DNA from: Methanomicrobia archaeon
GTDB lineage: Archaea > Halobacteriota > Bog-38 > Methanoflorentales > Methanoflorentaceae
DNA: 34,309 nucleotides
Direction of reading: 5' to 3'
Assembly: GCA_015661395.1 (NCBI GenBank)
Contig: JACWML010000014.1
Location: forward strand, 1-34,309
Below the pieces are notes generated by a model that was not told the origin of the DNA, searched no databases, and was given only the letters and a program-made list of their open reading frames with translations. Positions 15,201 through 23,443 of this stretch are shown here, one piece after another. The first letter of the stretch is position 1. The number at the start of each line of letters is the position of its first letter. The position numbers and the translations under genes were made by a program.

Positions 15201-16243
15201 CTGGTTGTAGACACCGCGGAGGCGATGTCATAGATCAGCGCCTCGAGCTGAATTCTTTCGTTTAGCGCATCGAGGAGAGCATACTCTGCGTCGCCTAGAA
15301 CTACGAGGAGCTCAGCAAGTGCCTTTTCATTTAGTGACAAGAGCCGGGCTTGAATCCGCATTTGAGCGATAATTTCGCCGCCGCTTAGACCGGTCTCGAG
15401 CAACAGACGATCGAGCACGTGCCTAGCCTTGGGCGCATCGTTTTGTAAAGCGAGCTGCAACAGCTCTGAAACCCCTTTAGGGTGCACGTGTTCGGCGAGC
15501 ACGCTCAAGTCGGGCGGATGAGCCTCGGAAGAATCGCCTTCTGCCACGATCTGGAGCAGCGTTAGCGCTGTTCGAAGACTGCCCTCACTGAGACCCACAA
15601 TCGAGCGGCCGCACTCATCTGATAACGCGTGCCCTTCTTCTGTCGCGATTCGTCGCAGGAAGTCGAGCATCGTGTCAGCGGGGAGCTGTGTGAAGTGCAG
15701 CGGCAAGCAGCGCGATCTAATGGGTATAATAATTTGAGACGGACGCGCGGTAGCCAGGATGAACTTGCAGGTCCGATTGTACCGTTCGATTATTCTTCGC
15801 AGAGCCTGCTGAGCGTCCCGTGTCAAGGATTCGGCCTCGTTTATAAACAGAATTCGGTACGGTGCAGCTAGTGGAGCAATTCCTGCAAGCCGATTCATGA
15901 TCAGCTTGAAATTGTCAAGCACACCCTTCCGCTCGTCGTAAAAACGCGCCAAGCTCCGTGACGCTTCGAGGTACTTCCGCCCTTGTTCAAAGATGTCTGA
16001 GGCGTTGAGCTCGGTGAAGTTGCCCTCCCATACGTCGCCGAAAAGCTCTCTGGCGACAACTTCGGCCGCTGAACTCTTGCCTGTCCCCGGAGGGCCAAAA
16101 AAGAGCAGGTTCGGCAAGTTCTTGGTGTCGACGACGTGCTGTAGCTGGACCTTCACAACCGGTTGGCCCAGAATCTCTTCGAACGATCGCGGCCGGTATC
16201 GCTCCACCCAAAAGAAGTCTAAGTTTCCGTTAGCCCCACGCAT
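15197..16243 (-). CDS. Replication factor C small subunit, RfcC/RfcS2 type
   Basis: AAA+ clamp-loader subunit that helps load the PCNA ring, 348 residues. Walker A GPPGTGKS is at 50-57 and the SRC arginine-finger motif at 177-179. Between them is a longer insert than in the standard small subunit: NASDIFEQG instead of NASDERG, then FYDERKGVLDNFK, matching the second small subunit of haloarchaea (RfcC) and Methanosarcina. Walker B reads FINEAES, with Asn for the Mg-binding Asp, and sensor 1 reads ATA without the usual Asn, so its own ATPase may be weak while it still offers its Arg finger. GGGGAGAGG precedes the ATG. It overlaps the DUF362 gene by 25 bases. The standard small and large subunits lie outside the window. 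Confidence 0.87.
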   Translation of the reverse strand: MRGANGNLDFFWVERYRPRSFEEILGQPVVKVQLQHVVDTKNLPNLLFFGPPGTGKSSAAEVVARELFGDVWEGNFTELNASDIFEQGRKYLEASRSLARFYDERKGVLDNFKLIMNRLAGIAPLAAPYRILFINEAESLTRDAQQALRRIIERYNRTCKFILATARPSQIIIPIRSRCLPLHFTQLPADTMLDFLRRIATEEGHALSDECGRSIVGLSEGSLRTALTLLQIVAEGDSSEAHPPDLSVLAEHVHPKGVSELLQLALQNDAPKARHVLDRLLLETGLSGGEIIAQMRIQARLLSLNEKALAELLVVLGDAEYALLDALNERIQLEALIYDIASAVSTTS

Positions 16244-17052
16244 TCGTGTCGCCTCTCCCCTAATCCATAACTTTCTGCAAAAGCTAGATGGGCGATGTTA
16301 TCAATGGTCTTGCCTGCCAGCCCTCCATCGACCGTTCTCAAAAGCTCGAGACCCGCGCAATCGATTGCTACGGGGTCCGTTCCCGCAAGCACGTAGCCGA
16401 GATGCGCTTTCCTGCCGCCGTGACGCAGCTCTTGAGCATTGACGAGTGTCTCAACTGCATCGACTATGAAGATGTCGAACGGTTCGAGCACCGCCGCTTC
16501 AGCGATACTTTTGTGCAGATTCACGCCGCTAGCGTGCAAGCGGACGCGTTCTGTCGGTTTAACCAATCCAAACTGGTTCTTTACGGCTCCCGTCAGCGTG
16601 CAAATAAAGTGCGTTTTCAGCACAGGCAGTGAGATTTTCAAATCGAACGACCCCGGAACTGTCGACAGAGAGACCCCAAACCCACGGTCGCTTCGCCTTT
16701 TCGCAAACGGACCCTTGTTTAGGTTGACGAAGTCAACGCCGTGCTCATCGCACACACTCTTCAGCGGATTATGCTTAGTCACGCCTCGCGTCTTTCGATC
16801 GAAAAACGCGTTCAGGGGGGCATCAAATGCTGGCCCATCCCCTACCGTTAGGGCGTCGTCTGACAGGTACTCTAGGACCCTATCGAGAAGCCGCGGATCG
16901 GTGGTGGTCGGGTATGGCTCTTTCGAAACGAGATTCGGTTTGATGAAAATTGACGACGCTGAGGCGATCTTATCGCTGAATTGATCGAGTGCCCTTGCTG
17001 CAAAATCGTACTTCGTGGAGCCATCTGCTTTTTCTTTGAAGACTCTCGACAT
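16219..17052 (-). CDS. DUF362 family protein
   Basis: Protein of 277 residues with the DUF362 pattern: IFIKPNLVS near the start, VGDGPAF, LPVLKTHFICTLTGAVKNQFG in the middle, and IVDAVETLVNAQELRHGG then VLAGTDPVAIDCAGLELL near the end. Members are often fused to ferredoxin domains; this one has no Cys-rich cluster. The biochemical function is unknown, although some members are linked to iron-sulfur chemistry. The stop lies inside the rfcC-like gene, implying translational coupling. A TATA-like TTTATTA about 30 bases before the ATG is placed to serve it. Confidence 0.85.
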   Translation of the reverse strand: MSRVFKEKADGSTKYDFAARALDQFSDKIASASSIFIKPNLVSKEPYPTTTDPRLLDRVLEYLSDDALTVGDGPAFDAPLNAFFDRKTRGVTKHNPLKSVCDEHGVDFVNLNKGPFAKRRSDRGFGVSLSTVPGSFDLKISLPVLKTHFICTLTGAVKNQFGLVKPTERVRLHASGVNLHKSIAEAAVLEPFDIFIVDAVETLVNAQELRHGGRKAHLGYVLAGTDPVAIDCAGLELLRTVDGGLAGKTIDNIAHLAFAESYGLGERRHECVGLTET

Positions 17053-17095
17053 CTTCCCAAACCAATATTTGTCACTTGTAATAAACTACTTTTTG

Positions 17096-17230
17096 ATGAC
17101 CGCGTCAGAAAAAACGTGGGACGCGTGTCGCAGCGAAATATTGTCTCTTCTAGACGAAATCGATGCACCCTCATCTGAAATTCACGGCACAGAATGGCTT
17201 CCGCGGATACTCTACGGACACAGAGGGTGA
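17096..17230 (+). CDS. Small ORF of 44 residues divergent from DUF362
   Basis: ATG at 17096 with no Shine-Dalgarno but with an AATATTT about 28 bases upstream, which would give a leaderless mRNA. The product begins MTASEKTWDACRSEILSLL and looks like one amphipathic helix. It is unrecognised and may be spurious. Confidence 0.25.
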   Translation: MTASEKTWDACRSEILSLLDEIDAPSSEIHGTEWLPRILYGHRG

Positions 17231-17463
17231 CAATAACCTGCGGTGGGACGGGCGCAAAGAAGCTTAAGTCCCCGGTTGTTGCTCAAGCTAGACGCGGCTG
17301 AACGTTGCGTGTTCTGTGGCGGCAAATGACCTCGTTTCGCTCGCTGCAACAGCACTTTCGTCATTGTGCGGCATCGAGGTGCGATATCGCTCACGCACAT
17401 CGGACGGCCTAGAACTGACCCAGTATTGGTGACGCACGCGGATTTGAGCGATCGATGGGGCTC

Positions 17464-18195
17464 CTATTCTGGCCAGTCCGGGTATCGCCCTGACTCTGTT
17501 TCGATCTCAGGTCGCGCGTCACTGGATTTTTCTTCCGTCTCTCGCGGTTCGTCAGGTGTATCGATAGGTATCTTGGTGACCTTCTCATCTTTCGCGCCGG
17601 TGCGTGAATTCTCTCTCAGTCCGGACTCAGTTTCTTCCCCTTCTATTGGAATTTGCCGCGGCCGCGCTTTGCCCGCTTTTGACAGATAGCTAGTTGCGGC
17701 AGGGCGTCGGGGGTCGCCAGCCGGTGGTTCGCCGTTGCCCTCGCGAACCAGTCGAAGCAAGAGAAAAATAAGAATGATCACTAGAATGAGAATCGGCCCC
17801 CAGATCCATAACCAAGCCGGAACCGCGAATCCGTTGTTAGTCTGCGCGCCTGCATTGGAAGCGTTTTTGGCTGTTGAAATTGGAACGATAATGCGGGTCA
17901 CATTGTTCGCCATCAGAAGGTTCCTCGCTTGAGTAGTGTTATTAGGCGCAGCGGATTGCAATGCCAACACGCGTAGCCCTAAAGTCGTGCTTAAGCGAGG
18001 CGTTGTTTCCAGGCTTTTGTCCGTTTGGCCGGCGACGCTTATTTTCGCGTGGTGACTCGACTGCGAGTTGACCATCGTATGCACGGTTGCCTCGCTGCTC
18101 GGCGCCGTTCCGACCCAAAAAGCTGCTGTCACGCAGGACGCTACCAGAAACGCCGCACACAGGATTGCGACAAGAAGCGGGGCTAGTTTTGGCAT
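17464..18195 (-). CDS. Predicted membrane protein with large polar tail
   Basis: Unrecognised protein of 243 residues. A hydrophobic N-terminal segment (about 5-29) can be a signal peptide or first membrane helix; it contains a Cys in VASCVT but no proper lipobox. An extracytoplasmic Ser/Thr/Asn-rich part follows. A clear membrane helix lies at about 127-150 (PAWLWIWGPILILVIILIF). After that comes a charged, Pro/Glu/Arg-rich cytoplasmic tail of about 90 residues that looks disordered. GGAGGTGA precedes the ATG. This layout could suit a surface-sensing or cell-envelope anchor protein, but there is no domain evidence. Confidence 0.55.
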   Translation of the reverse strand: MPKLAPLLVAILCAAFLVASCVTAAFWVGTAPSSEATVHTMVNSQSSHHAKISVAGQTDKSLETTPRLSTTLGLRVLALQSAAPNNTTQARNLLMANNVTRIIVPISTAKNASNAGAQTNNGFAVPAWLWIWGPILILVIILIFLLLRLVREGNGEPPAGDPRRPAATSYLSKAGKARPRQIPIEGEETESGLRENSRTGAKDEKVTKIPIDTPDEPRETEEKSSDARPEIETESGRYPDWPE

Positions 18196-18201
18196 GAATT
18201 G

Positions 18202-18387
18202 TCACCTCCGACAAGGGTGCTGAGTATACAAGTACCCTTCGATCTGGTTTCTCTGCCTTTGGTCGCTAGCAACGACCGCTAGCGGCGACGAGTTGCTCCA
18301 CATGATGCGCGCGGTTCGGCCCGGTCCCCCAAAAGCGCGTGCTAAGATTACTTGCCCTTTTGCCAGTGATTCAGGACCCGTTGCCAT
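18202..18387 (-). CDS. Small ORF of 61 residues, doubtful
   Basis: Begins ten bases after the stop of the ORF above it and ends seven bases before the membrane-protein gene, on the same strand. The composition is basic with no motif. A gene remnant is as likely as a real gene. Confidence 0.2.
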   Translation of the reverse strand: MATGPESLAKGQVILARAFGGPGRTARIMWSNSSPLAVVASDQRQRNQIEGYLYTQHPCRR

Positions 18388-18396
18388 GGGTCCCGC

Positions 18397-18621
18397 TTAT
18401 GACCCTAGCAGTTTGAGATCACGTCGTATCTGCTTGAGCGCCGCCAGGTCAGCTGAAACGACAGGAGGACTCGCTAGAGTGAACGCAGGTGGCTTGACTG
18501 GCAGCAAAAATAGGTTCTCTATCATGCAATTCCCGCCCTCTCTTTTTGTGCCCCACCACTCGCGAAGGTGTTCCGGGAGTGGATCAAGTCTGCAGATTTC
18601 GACCTCGATATGAGGCAGCAT
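18397..18621 (-). CDS. Small ORF of 74 residues overlapping the enolase end, doubtful
   Basis: ATG at 18621 overlaps the last 38 bases of enolase. An internal ATG near residue 33, behind a purine-rich GAGGGCGGG, is a better start. The C-terminal half has a helix (SADLAALKQIRRDLKLL). Not recognised. Confidence 0.3.
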   Translation of the reverse strand: MLPHIEVEICRLDPLPEHLREWWGTKREGGNCMIENLFLLPVKPPAFTLASPPVVSADLAALKQIRRDLKLLGS

Positions 18622-19849
18622 CTCCGAGAAATTCTTGAATCCTTAAGAGTTGATTGTACTTTGCATTGCGTTCGCTCCGCGCCGGCGCACCGGTTTTGAT
18701 GAACTCTGAGCCCAAGGCAACTGCAACGTCAGCAATCGTTGTATCTTCGGTCTCTCCTGATCTATGGCTAACGACTACCGAATAGCCATTCCGAAATGCC
18801 AAGGTCGCGGCATCGAAGGCTTCCGACATCGTCCCAATCTGGTTCAGCTTGAGGAGCAGAGCGTTTGCCGCTCCAAGCTTTATCCCTTCGGAAAGTCGGT
18901 CGACGTTCGTCACGAATAAATCGTCGCCGACGATGGTCGTGCCGGCCAGTCGTGAGGTTATCTGGGCGAAGTCTTCAAACGCATCCTCGTCGAAGGGATC
19001 CTCAATGAGCATTACCGGATATCGGTCCACCAAGTCCTCGTAATACTCGCTCAGCTCCGTAGGTGAGAGTCTTTTTCCATCCATCAGATAGGTCTGTGTC
19101 GTCTTGTCGTAGAACCCTGACGCAGCGCAATCGACGCCGAGGCGTATCTCCTGATCGTACCCTGCGTTGCTGACGGCGGTCATAATGGCATCAAGTGCCT
19201 CAGAAGATGAGGACAGTGCCGGTGCGAAACCGCCCTCGTCTCCCACGTTCGAGGCTCCCCGTCCGTACTGTGCTTGTAAGACGTGCTTGAGCTCGTGATA
19301 AGTCTCGACGCCCATTCTGAGGGCGTCAGAAAATGTCTCGGCTCTCGTAGGTATGATAAAAAACTCTTGAATAGACAACTCGTTGCCCGCGTGCGCCCCT
19401 CCGTTGATCACGTTCATTAACGGCACGGGCAACGTGCACGCGTTTGGGCCGCCTAGGTACTCGTAAAGGTGCATGTTGGCGGAATTCGCCGCTGCGCGAG
19501 CAACTGCCATTGACACCCCGAGAATGGCATTTGCCCCGAGATTTGACTTATTTGGGGTCCCGTCGAGATCGTTCAACGTTTTATCGACGTTGCGCTGGGC
19601 CCTCACGTCCATGCCGATAACTTCTTCTGCAATCACCGTGTTGACGTTATTCACTGCTCGCAACACGGTTTTTCCGCCGAAATCCGATTCGTTGTCTCGA
19701 AGTTCAAGCGCTTCGTTGGATCCCGTGGATGCACCGGACGGCACCATCGCTCGGCCAAAGCCGCAACTCGTGAAAACTTCCACCTCCACTGTAGGATTTC
19801 CGCGCGAATCAAGGACTTGTCTTCCTAAAACTCCTTCGATTTCGAACAT
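18584..19849 (-). CDS. eno: Enolase (phosphopyruvate hydratase)
   Basis: Converts 2-phosphoglycerate to phosphoenolpyruvate; cytoplasmic, Mg-dependent. The ATG at 19849 gives 421 residues beginning MFEIEGVLGRQVLDSRGNPT, as in other enolases; an upstream TTG at 19876 would add nine residues without homology value. Signature residues are present: the loop SGASTGSNEALELRD, GGAHAGNELSIQEF, Mg ligand Asp in GVDCAASGF, Glu/Asp in MLIEDPFDEDAF and GDDLFVTN, catalytic Lys in LLLKLNQIGT, and SHRSGETEDTTIAD. It shares a divergent promoter region with the MFS gene. Pathway neighbour apgM is 5 kb away. Confidence 0.97.
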   Translation of the reverse strand: MFEIEGVLGRQVLDSRGNPTVEVEVFTSCGFGRAMVPSGASTGSNEALELRDNESDFGGKTVLRAVNNVNTVIAEEVIGMDVRAQRNVDKTLNDLDGTPNKSNLGANAILGVSMAVARAAANSANMHLYEYLGGPNACTLPVPLMNVINGGAHAGNELSIQEFFIIPTRAETFSDALRMGVETYHELKHVLQAQYGRGASNVGDEGGFAPALSSSSEALDAIMTAVSNAGYDQEIRLGVDCAASGFYDKTTQTYLMDGKRLSPTELSEYYEDLVDRYPVMLIEDPFDEDAFEDFAQITSRLAGTTIVGDDLFVTNVDRLSEGIKLGAANALLLKLNQIGTMSEAFDAATLAFRNGYSVVVSHRSGETEDTTIADVAVALGSEFIKTGAPARSERNAKYNQLLRIQEFLGDAASYRGRNLQT

Positions 19850-19914
19850 GATTCCAGTATGCTTTATGCTGTTCAATCTTAATCTTATCGCTAGTGCGCC
19901 TTCTCATCCGTAGA

Positions 19915-19926
19915 TAATTTTAAAAT
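19915..19926. promoter_or_regulatory. Shared A/T element between enolase and the MFS gene
   Basis: AATTTTAAAATC is nearly palindromic and can serve as TATA box both ways. On the plus strand it lies about 25-30 bases before the MFS start codons, which implies a leaderless transcript there. Confidence 0.4.
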
Positions 19927-19944
19927 CCTAAAAGCTGAAACCCC

Positions 19945-21150
19945 GTGAAGATGTTTGGGAGGAGAATCTCTAAGAATGGCCTCGTTCTTGGCGTCAGTTT
20001 GAACGTCCTAGTCCTTGGGATTGTGAGTCTGTTCGCTGACATGAGCACGGAGATGATCTATCCGCTCATCCCCCTTTTTCTCGTTAACGTCCTAGGAGCG
20101 ACGTTCATTGACGTGGGTCTCATAGAAGGCGTCGCTGAAAGCAGCGCAAGCATACTGAAGATAGTTTCCGGGTACCTGTCAGACAGGTTCGGGAAACGTA
20201 AACCCCTTGTGTACTCCGGCTATGCGATCGCAGCGATCGCGAAGCCCTTGCTTGCATTCGCAACCGCGTGGCAGCAAGTCTTGGCAATACGGTTCCTTGA
20301 TCGCTTTGGCAAGGGCATTAGAGACTCAGCGCGTGACGCTATTGTTTCCGAGTCAAAGAGCCTCGGGGCGGGGAGGTCATTCGGCTTCACACGCTCTCTC
20401 GATACGCTTGGAGCCGTCATCGGTCCGCTTATCGCGGTGGCCCTGTTTGGCATCCTGAGCTTTCGGGGGTTGTTCCTCCTCGCGTTTATACCGGGGATAC
20501 TTGCCACTGCTCTTGTGGTTTTCTTTGTGAAAGAGACAGCGGTCGGCTCGCGAAGCAATCAGCGGTATAAGGTCTCATTCCGGTCATTCGACGCGAATTT
20601 TCGCATCTTTCTCGTGGGTCTCGGCCTCTTCTTTGTCGGAAACTCAAGCGACGCCTTCCTGTTCTTACGTGCTCAAAATCTCGGCATCCCAACGCTCCTG
20701 GTTCCGGTGCTGTATCTTGCAATGAACGTTATCTATGCGGTATCTTCATTTCCCTTTGGCATCATCTCTGACAGAATAGGACGCAAGGCGGTGCTCATAG
20801 CGGGCTTCGGCATCTTCTTCATCGTCTATTTGGGATTTGCATTCGCCCCATCCGCGCTCGTCATTTGGGTTCTGTTCCCGGTATATGGGCTCTACTATGG
20901 TCTTACCGACGGGGTGTCAAAGGCGCTCGTGTCTGATCTGGCCCCTCCCCACCTCAAAGCGACCGCGTTTGGCACGTATTATTTCGTCATCGGCGTCGTC
21001 GCCTTGCCGGCCAGCCTGATCGCTGGCACCCTCTGGCAGACCGTCGGTCCTACGTTTGCCTTCCTCTACGGCGCGGTTATGGCGTTGATTGCGGTGCTGA
21101 TAATTGGTCTCTTCGTGCGGAGCGATCGGCTAACCCCGACGGCTACGTAA
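19945..21150 (+). CDS. Major facilitator superfamily transporter
   Basis: Polytopic membrane protein of 401 residues with about twelve hydrophobic segments. The MFS A-type loop motif appears twice: GYLSDRFGKRKPLVYSG after helix 2 and GIISDRIGRKAVLIAG in the second half. FGKGIRDSARDAIVSES and GFTRSLDTLGAVIGPLIA are typical of a group of prokaryotic MFS proteins of unknown substrate related to drug-export families. The start may be GTG 19945 or ATG 19951; the TATA position suits either. It stands alone between enolase and the thermosome. The substrate cannot be given. Confidence 0.88.
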   Translation: MKMFGRRISKNGLVLGVSLNVLVLGIVSLFADMSTEMIYPLIPLFLVNVLGATFIDVGLIEGVAESSASILKIVSGYLSDRFGKRKPLVYSGYAIAAIAKPLLAFATAWQQVLAIRFLDRFGKGIRDSARDAIVSESKSLGAGRSFGFTRSLDTLGAVIGPLIAVALFGILSFRGLFLLAFIPGILATALVVFFVKETAVGSRSNQRYKVSFRSFDANFRIFLVGLGLFFVGNSSDAFLFLRAQNLGIPTLLVPVLYLAMNVIYAVSSFPFGIISDRIGRKAVLIAGFGIFFIVYLGFAFAPSALVIWVLFPVYGLYYGLTDGVSKALVSDLAPPHLKATAFGTYYFVIGVVALPASLIAGTLWQTVGPTFAFLYGAVMALIAVLIIGLFVRSDRLTPTAT

Positions 21151-21476
21151 CCCCGTCGATGAGGACGTGTAGCTGCGTAGCTGGGTGCATCACACGGCCA
21201 AGCAAGCACGATTGAAGCGCAATGAAATCAAACGGCAAGCTCCTGAAACCGTGTGCTGATGGGTCGTCGTTGCTCGCGCTTTTTGAGGACGCCGTTTGTC
21301 CAGTCTTTCCATCAACGGCGGTGCGCGCGCAGGGCTTTGTTTAATAACTCATCACATGCCCCGACTTTTTAAACACAACTCAGACTTTTTAAACAGAGGG
21401 TAGTTTTTAAACAAAGCCCGCGCGCAGAGAAATTTTATATAGAACAACAACTCTAGTAATTTCGGAGGTTAGCACA
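21151..21476 (+). promoter_or_regulatory. Thermosome control region with long inverted repeat and TTTTTAAACA repeats
   Basis: About 325 bases without a confident gene (a 40-codon frame at 21222-21344 has no support). GCGCGC-A-GGGCTTTGTTTAA (about 21325-21344) is matched in reverse by TTAAACAAAGCCCGCGCGC (about 21407-21425), arms of some 19 bp with one bulge. Between and into the right arm lie three direct TTTTTAAACA copies at 21366, 21386 and 21404, spaced 20 and 18 bases. A TATA box AATTTTATATAG follows at 21430-21441 and a GGAGG shortly before the GTG. Another 8-base pair, CAAACGGC/GCCGTTTG, is at 21229-21298. The repeats on one face of the helix just upstream of TATA suit a heat- or stress-response regulator. 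Confidence 0.6.
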
Positions 21477-22571
21477 GTGATTGGTGGTCAACCTATTCTC
21501 ATTCTACGCGAAGGAACACAAAGGACGAAGGGCAGGGAAGCCCAGTCCATGAATTTTACCGCGAGCAGGGCCGTAGCTGAATCAGTGCGAACTACGCTCG
21601 GACCGAAAGGCATGGACAAGATGCTCGTTGATTCGATGGGCGATGTGGTTATAACGAACGACGGCGCGACGATACTGAAGGAGATGGATATTGAACATCC
21701 CGCAGCTAAGATGATGGTTGAAGTCGCTAAAACGCAGGATGATGAAGTGGGCGACGGGACAACAACAGCGGTTATCTTGGCTGGCGAACTGCTAAAAAAC
21801 GCAGAAGAATTGCTCGATCAAGACATCCACCCGACGGTCATAGAGAAAGGCTACGGCCTCGCCGCAGACAAAGCGATTAAGATCGCCGAACAGCTATCGC
21901 GCAACGTTTCGATTCGCGATGACGATCTGCTGAAGAAGATTGCACAGACGGCCCTCACGGGCAAGGGCACTGATGTGGGCAAAGAGGTACTTCCACAGGT
22001 CGTTGTTGAAGCGGTGAAAAAGGTCGCGCAAAAAGTCAACAACAAGTACAAAGTCGACGAGGAAGACATCAGAATTGAAAAGAAAGTCTCCGGTTCCGTT
22101 TCCGATTCAGAACTCGTGGACGGCGTCGTCGTCGACAAAGAACGCGCGGCCGAGGGAATGCCGCGAAAAGTATGCGATGCGCGCATCCTCGTGTACGACC
22201 AACCACTAGAGCTTACCAAAACTAAAACCGATGCCAAGATCAAAATAAAGGATCCTACGCAGATGAAACTCTTCATGGAGCGCGATCACGAAGCGCTGAT
22301 CGAGAAGGCCGACAAGATCTTGGCAAGCGGCGCGAACGTCGTCTTTTGCCAGAAGGGTATCGACGATCTTCTCCAGTGGCACTTCTCGCGGAATAACGTG
22401 ATGGCAGTGGAGAACGTGAAACGCGAGGACATTGAGACGATTTCCAAGGTGACCGGCGCCCAAGTAGTGTCCAGCCTGAATGATCTCAGCGCAGCAGACC
22501 TGGGCAATGCGGGCGAAGTCGAAGAAACAATTGACATCGAATCTAGCTGCGACACCTGCGGCATTGACTAG
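21477..22571 (+). CDS. Thermosome subunit, N-terminal part (split gene)
   Basis: First part of a group II chaperonin, the ATP-driven folding machine of the archaeal cytosol. GTG start behind GGAGG. The 364 residues comprise the N-terminal equatorial half ([31 protein letters not shown] and the nucleotide loop GDGTTT), the intermediate segment ([10 protein letters not shown]) and most of the apical domain including the helical-protrusion region. After [10 protein letters not shown], where the family normally continues into a strand leading to CKNP, the frame runs through an unusual peptide with a CDTC pair and stops at TAG. The second part starts 15 bases later in the same frame. Neither part alone could make a normal subunit; together they equal one full-length protein. 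Confidence 0.9.
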   Translation: MIGGQPILILREGTQRTKGREAQSMNFTASRAVAESVRTTLGPKGMDKMLVDSMGDVVITNDGATILKEMDIEHPAAKMMVEVAKTQDDEVGDGTTTAVILAGELLKNAEELLDQDIHPTVIEKGYGLAADKAIKIAEQLSRNVSIRDDDLLKKIAQTALTGKGTDVGKEVLPQVVVEAVKKVAQKVNNKYKVDEEDIRIEKKVSGSVSDSELVDGVVVDKERAAEGMPRKVCDARILVYDQPLELTKTKTDAKIKIKDPTQMKLFMERDHEALIEKADKILASGANVVFCQKGIDDLLQWHFSRNNVMAVENVKREDIETISKVTGAQVVSSLNDLSAADLGNAGEVEETIDIESSCDTCGID

Positions 22572-22586
22572 ACGGAGGTCCTAGGA

Positions 22587-23150
22587 ATGATAACAATCAA
22601 AGACTGCAAAAACCCCCGTGTCGTCAGTATCGTCGTTCACGGAGGAGCCGATCATATCGTCGAAGAGACTCATCGAGCTGTGTACGACGCGGTTCGAGTT
22701 GTTCAAGCAGCGATCGAAGATGGCAAAGTCGTCGCAGGAGGTAGCGCTCCGGAGGTTGAGATCGCGATGCAACTCCGCAACTACGCGTCGACGCTTAGCG
22801 GCAGGGAACAACTGGCAGTCATCGCCTTTGCCGACGCGATCGAAATAATTCCAAAAACGCTTGCTGAAAACTCAGGTTTGGATCCGATGGACTCGCTCGT
22901 TGGCTTGAGGACCGCTCACGAATCAGGAAATAAAACGATGGGACTGCAGATTTCGACGGGAAAAGCAACGGACATGTGGCCTGACGTGATCGAACCTCTC
23001 AGAACGAAGAAGCAGGCCATCTTGTCGGCCACCGAAGCCGCGAACATGATCCTTCGAATAGATGACGTGATTCAAGCCGCTACGTTTGAGAAGGGGCCTT
23101 CAGCAGAACAGATGGAAGGCATGTCAGATCAAATGCTTGATCAAGTGTGA
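22587..23150 (+). CDS. Thermosome subunit, C-terminal part (split gene)
   Basis: 187 residues continuing the chaperonin: [27 protein letters not shown] (last apical strand and return to the intermediate domain), YDA with the catalytic-region Asp, then the equatorial C-half with [44 protein letters not shown] and a Gly/Met-poor tail. The nucleotide motif usually read GGGAPE is GGSAPE here. A strong GGAGGTCC ends six bases before the ATG, so translation is expected without read-through. The intervening stop is TAG, which is an ordinary stop in this genome. A terminator follows at 23160. Confidence 0.9.
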   Translation: MITIKDCKNPRVVSIVVHGGADHIVEETHRAVYDAVRVVQAAIEDGKVVAGGSAPEVEIAMQLRNYASTLSGREQLAVIAFADAIEIIPKTLAENSGLDPMDSLVGLRTAHESGNKTMGLQISTGKATDMWPDVIEPLRTKKQAILSATEAANMILRIDDVIQAATFEKGPSAEQMEGMSDQMLDQV

Positions 23151-23159
23151 ACGCGTGCT

Positions 23160-23198
23160 GCCGCAGACGTTTTGGCTCTGCGGCCCTCCTCTTTTTTA
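23160..23198 (+). terminator. Terminator after the thermosome genes
   Basis: GCCGCAG (23160-23166) pairs with CTGCGGC (23178-23184), followed by CCTCCTCTTTTTT. It lies ten bases after the stop of the second thermosome ORF. Confidence 0.7.
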
Positions 23199-23251
23199 GT
23201 TTCAGCAGATCTTCAGCGCAGCGTGGCGTCTAGCACAGCGCTTATTTGGAA

Positions 23252-23443
23252 CTAAGCGAAGCGTAACGCAACCTCCCGAACAGGTTGAGCCTGCCGTGTT
23301 TTTTGCTGCAAGAAGTACTCCTTAGCTTCATCTTTTGTGACCTCTACGTACGAACGCATGGTTTCGCAGGTGGGGCAAATCTCGGGAGCATTTTCCCCGT
23401 AGTGCATGTCATCACAAACTGTGCAGCGGAAGTAGCGCTTCAT
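23252..23443 (-). CDS. Rubredoxin-like zinc/iron ribbon protein
   Basis: Protein of 63 residues from the ATG at 23443, which follows CGGTGG; an upstream in-frame start would add 25 residues without homology value. It begins MKRYFRCTVCDDMHYG and continues CPTCETM, so two CxxC pairs form a rubredoxin-like metal site as in rubrerythrin tails. The C-terminal half is a charged helix (EVTKDEAKEYFLQQK). It likely binds Fe or Zn and may act as a small electron carrier or stand-alone desulforedoxin-like protein. Its partner is unknown. Confidence 0.7.
   Translation of the reverse strand: MKRYFRCTVCDDMHYGENAPEICPTCETMRSYVEVTKDEAKEYFLQQKTRQAQPVREVALRFA

Noticed and set aside
17231-17463. Possible zinc-ribbon peptide ending CVFCGGK and possible tRNA
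   Set aside because: The short frame has no start or homology support, and no cloverleaf or TTCGA-type T-loop with matching stems could be found here or elsewhere in the window.
21222-21344. 40-codon ORF upstream of the thermosome
   Set aside because: No ribosome binding site, no motif, and its end lies in the left arm of the inverted repeat; regulatory DNA is the better reading.
22535-22590. Pyrrolysine read-through of the TAG between the thermosome halves
   Set aside because: The TAG is in frame with the second half, so read-through is formally possible. But TAG ends about a dozen genes in this window (for example kae1, rps15, modC, the rfcC-like gene, the AAA ATPase and the aldehyde dehydrogenase), so it is an ordinary stop. 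A strong ribosome binding site restarts translation, and the junction has about 12 extra codons.
22520-22590. Simple frameshift explaining the thermosome break
   Set aside because: The other forward frames through the junction do not restore the family sequence, and both ORFs are already in the same frame; the break is an insertion with a stop.
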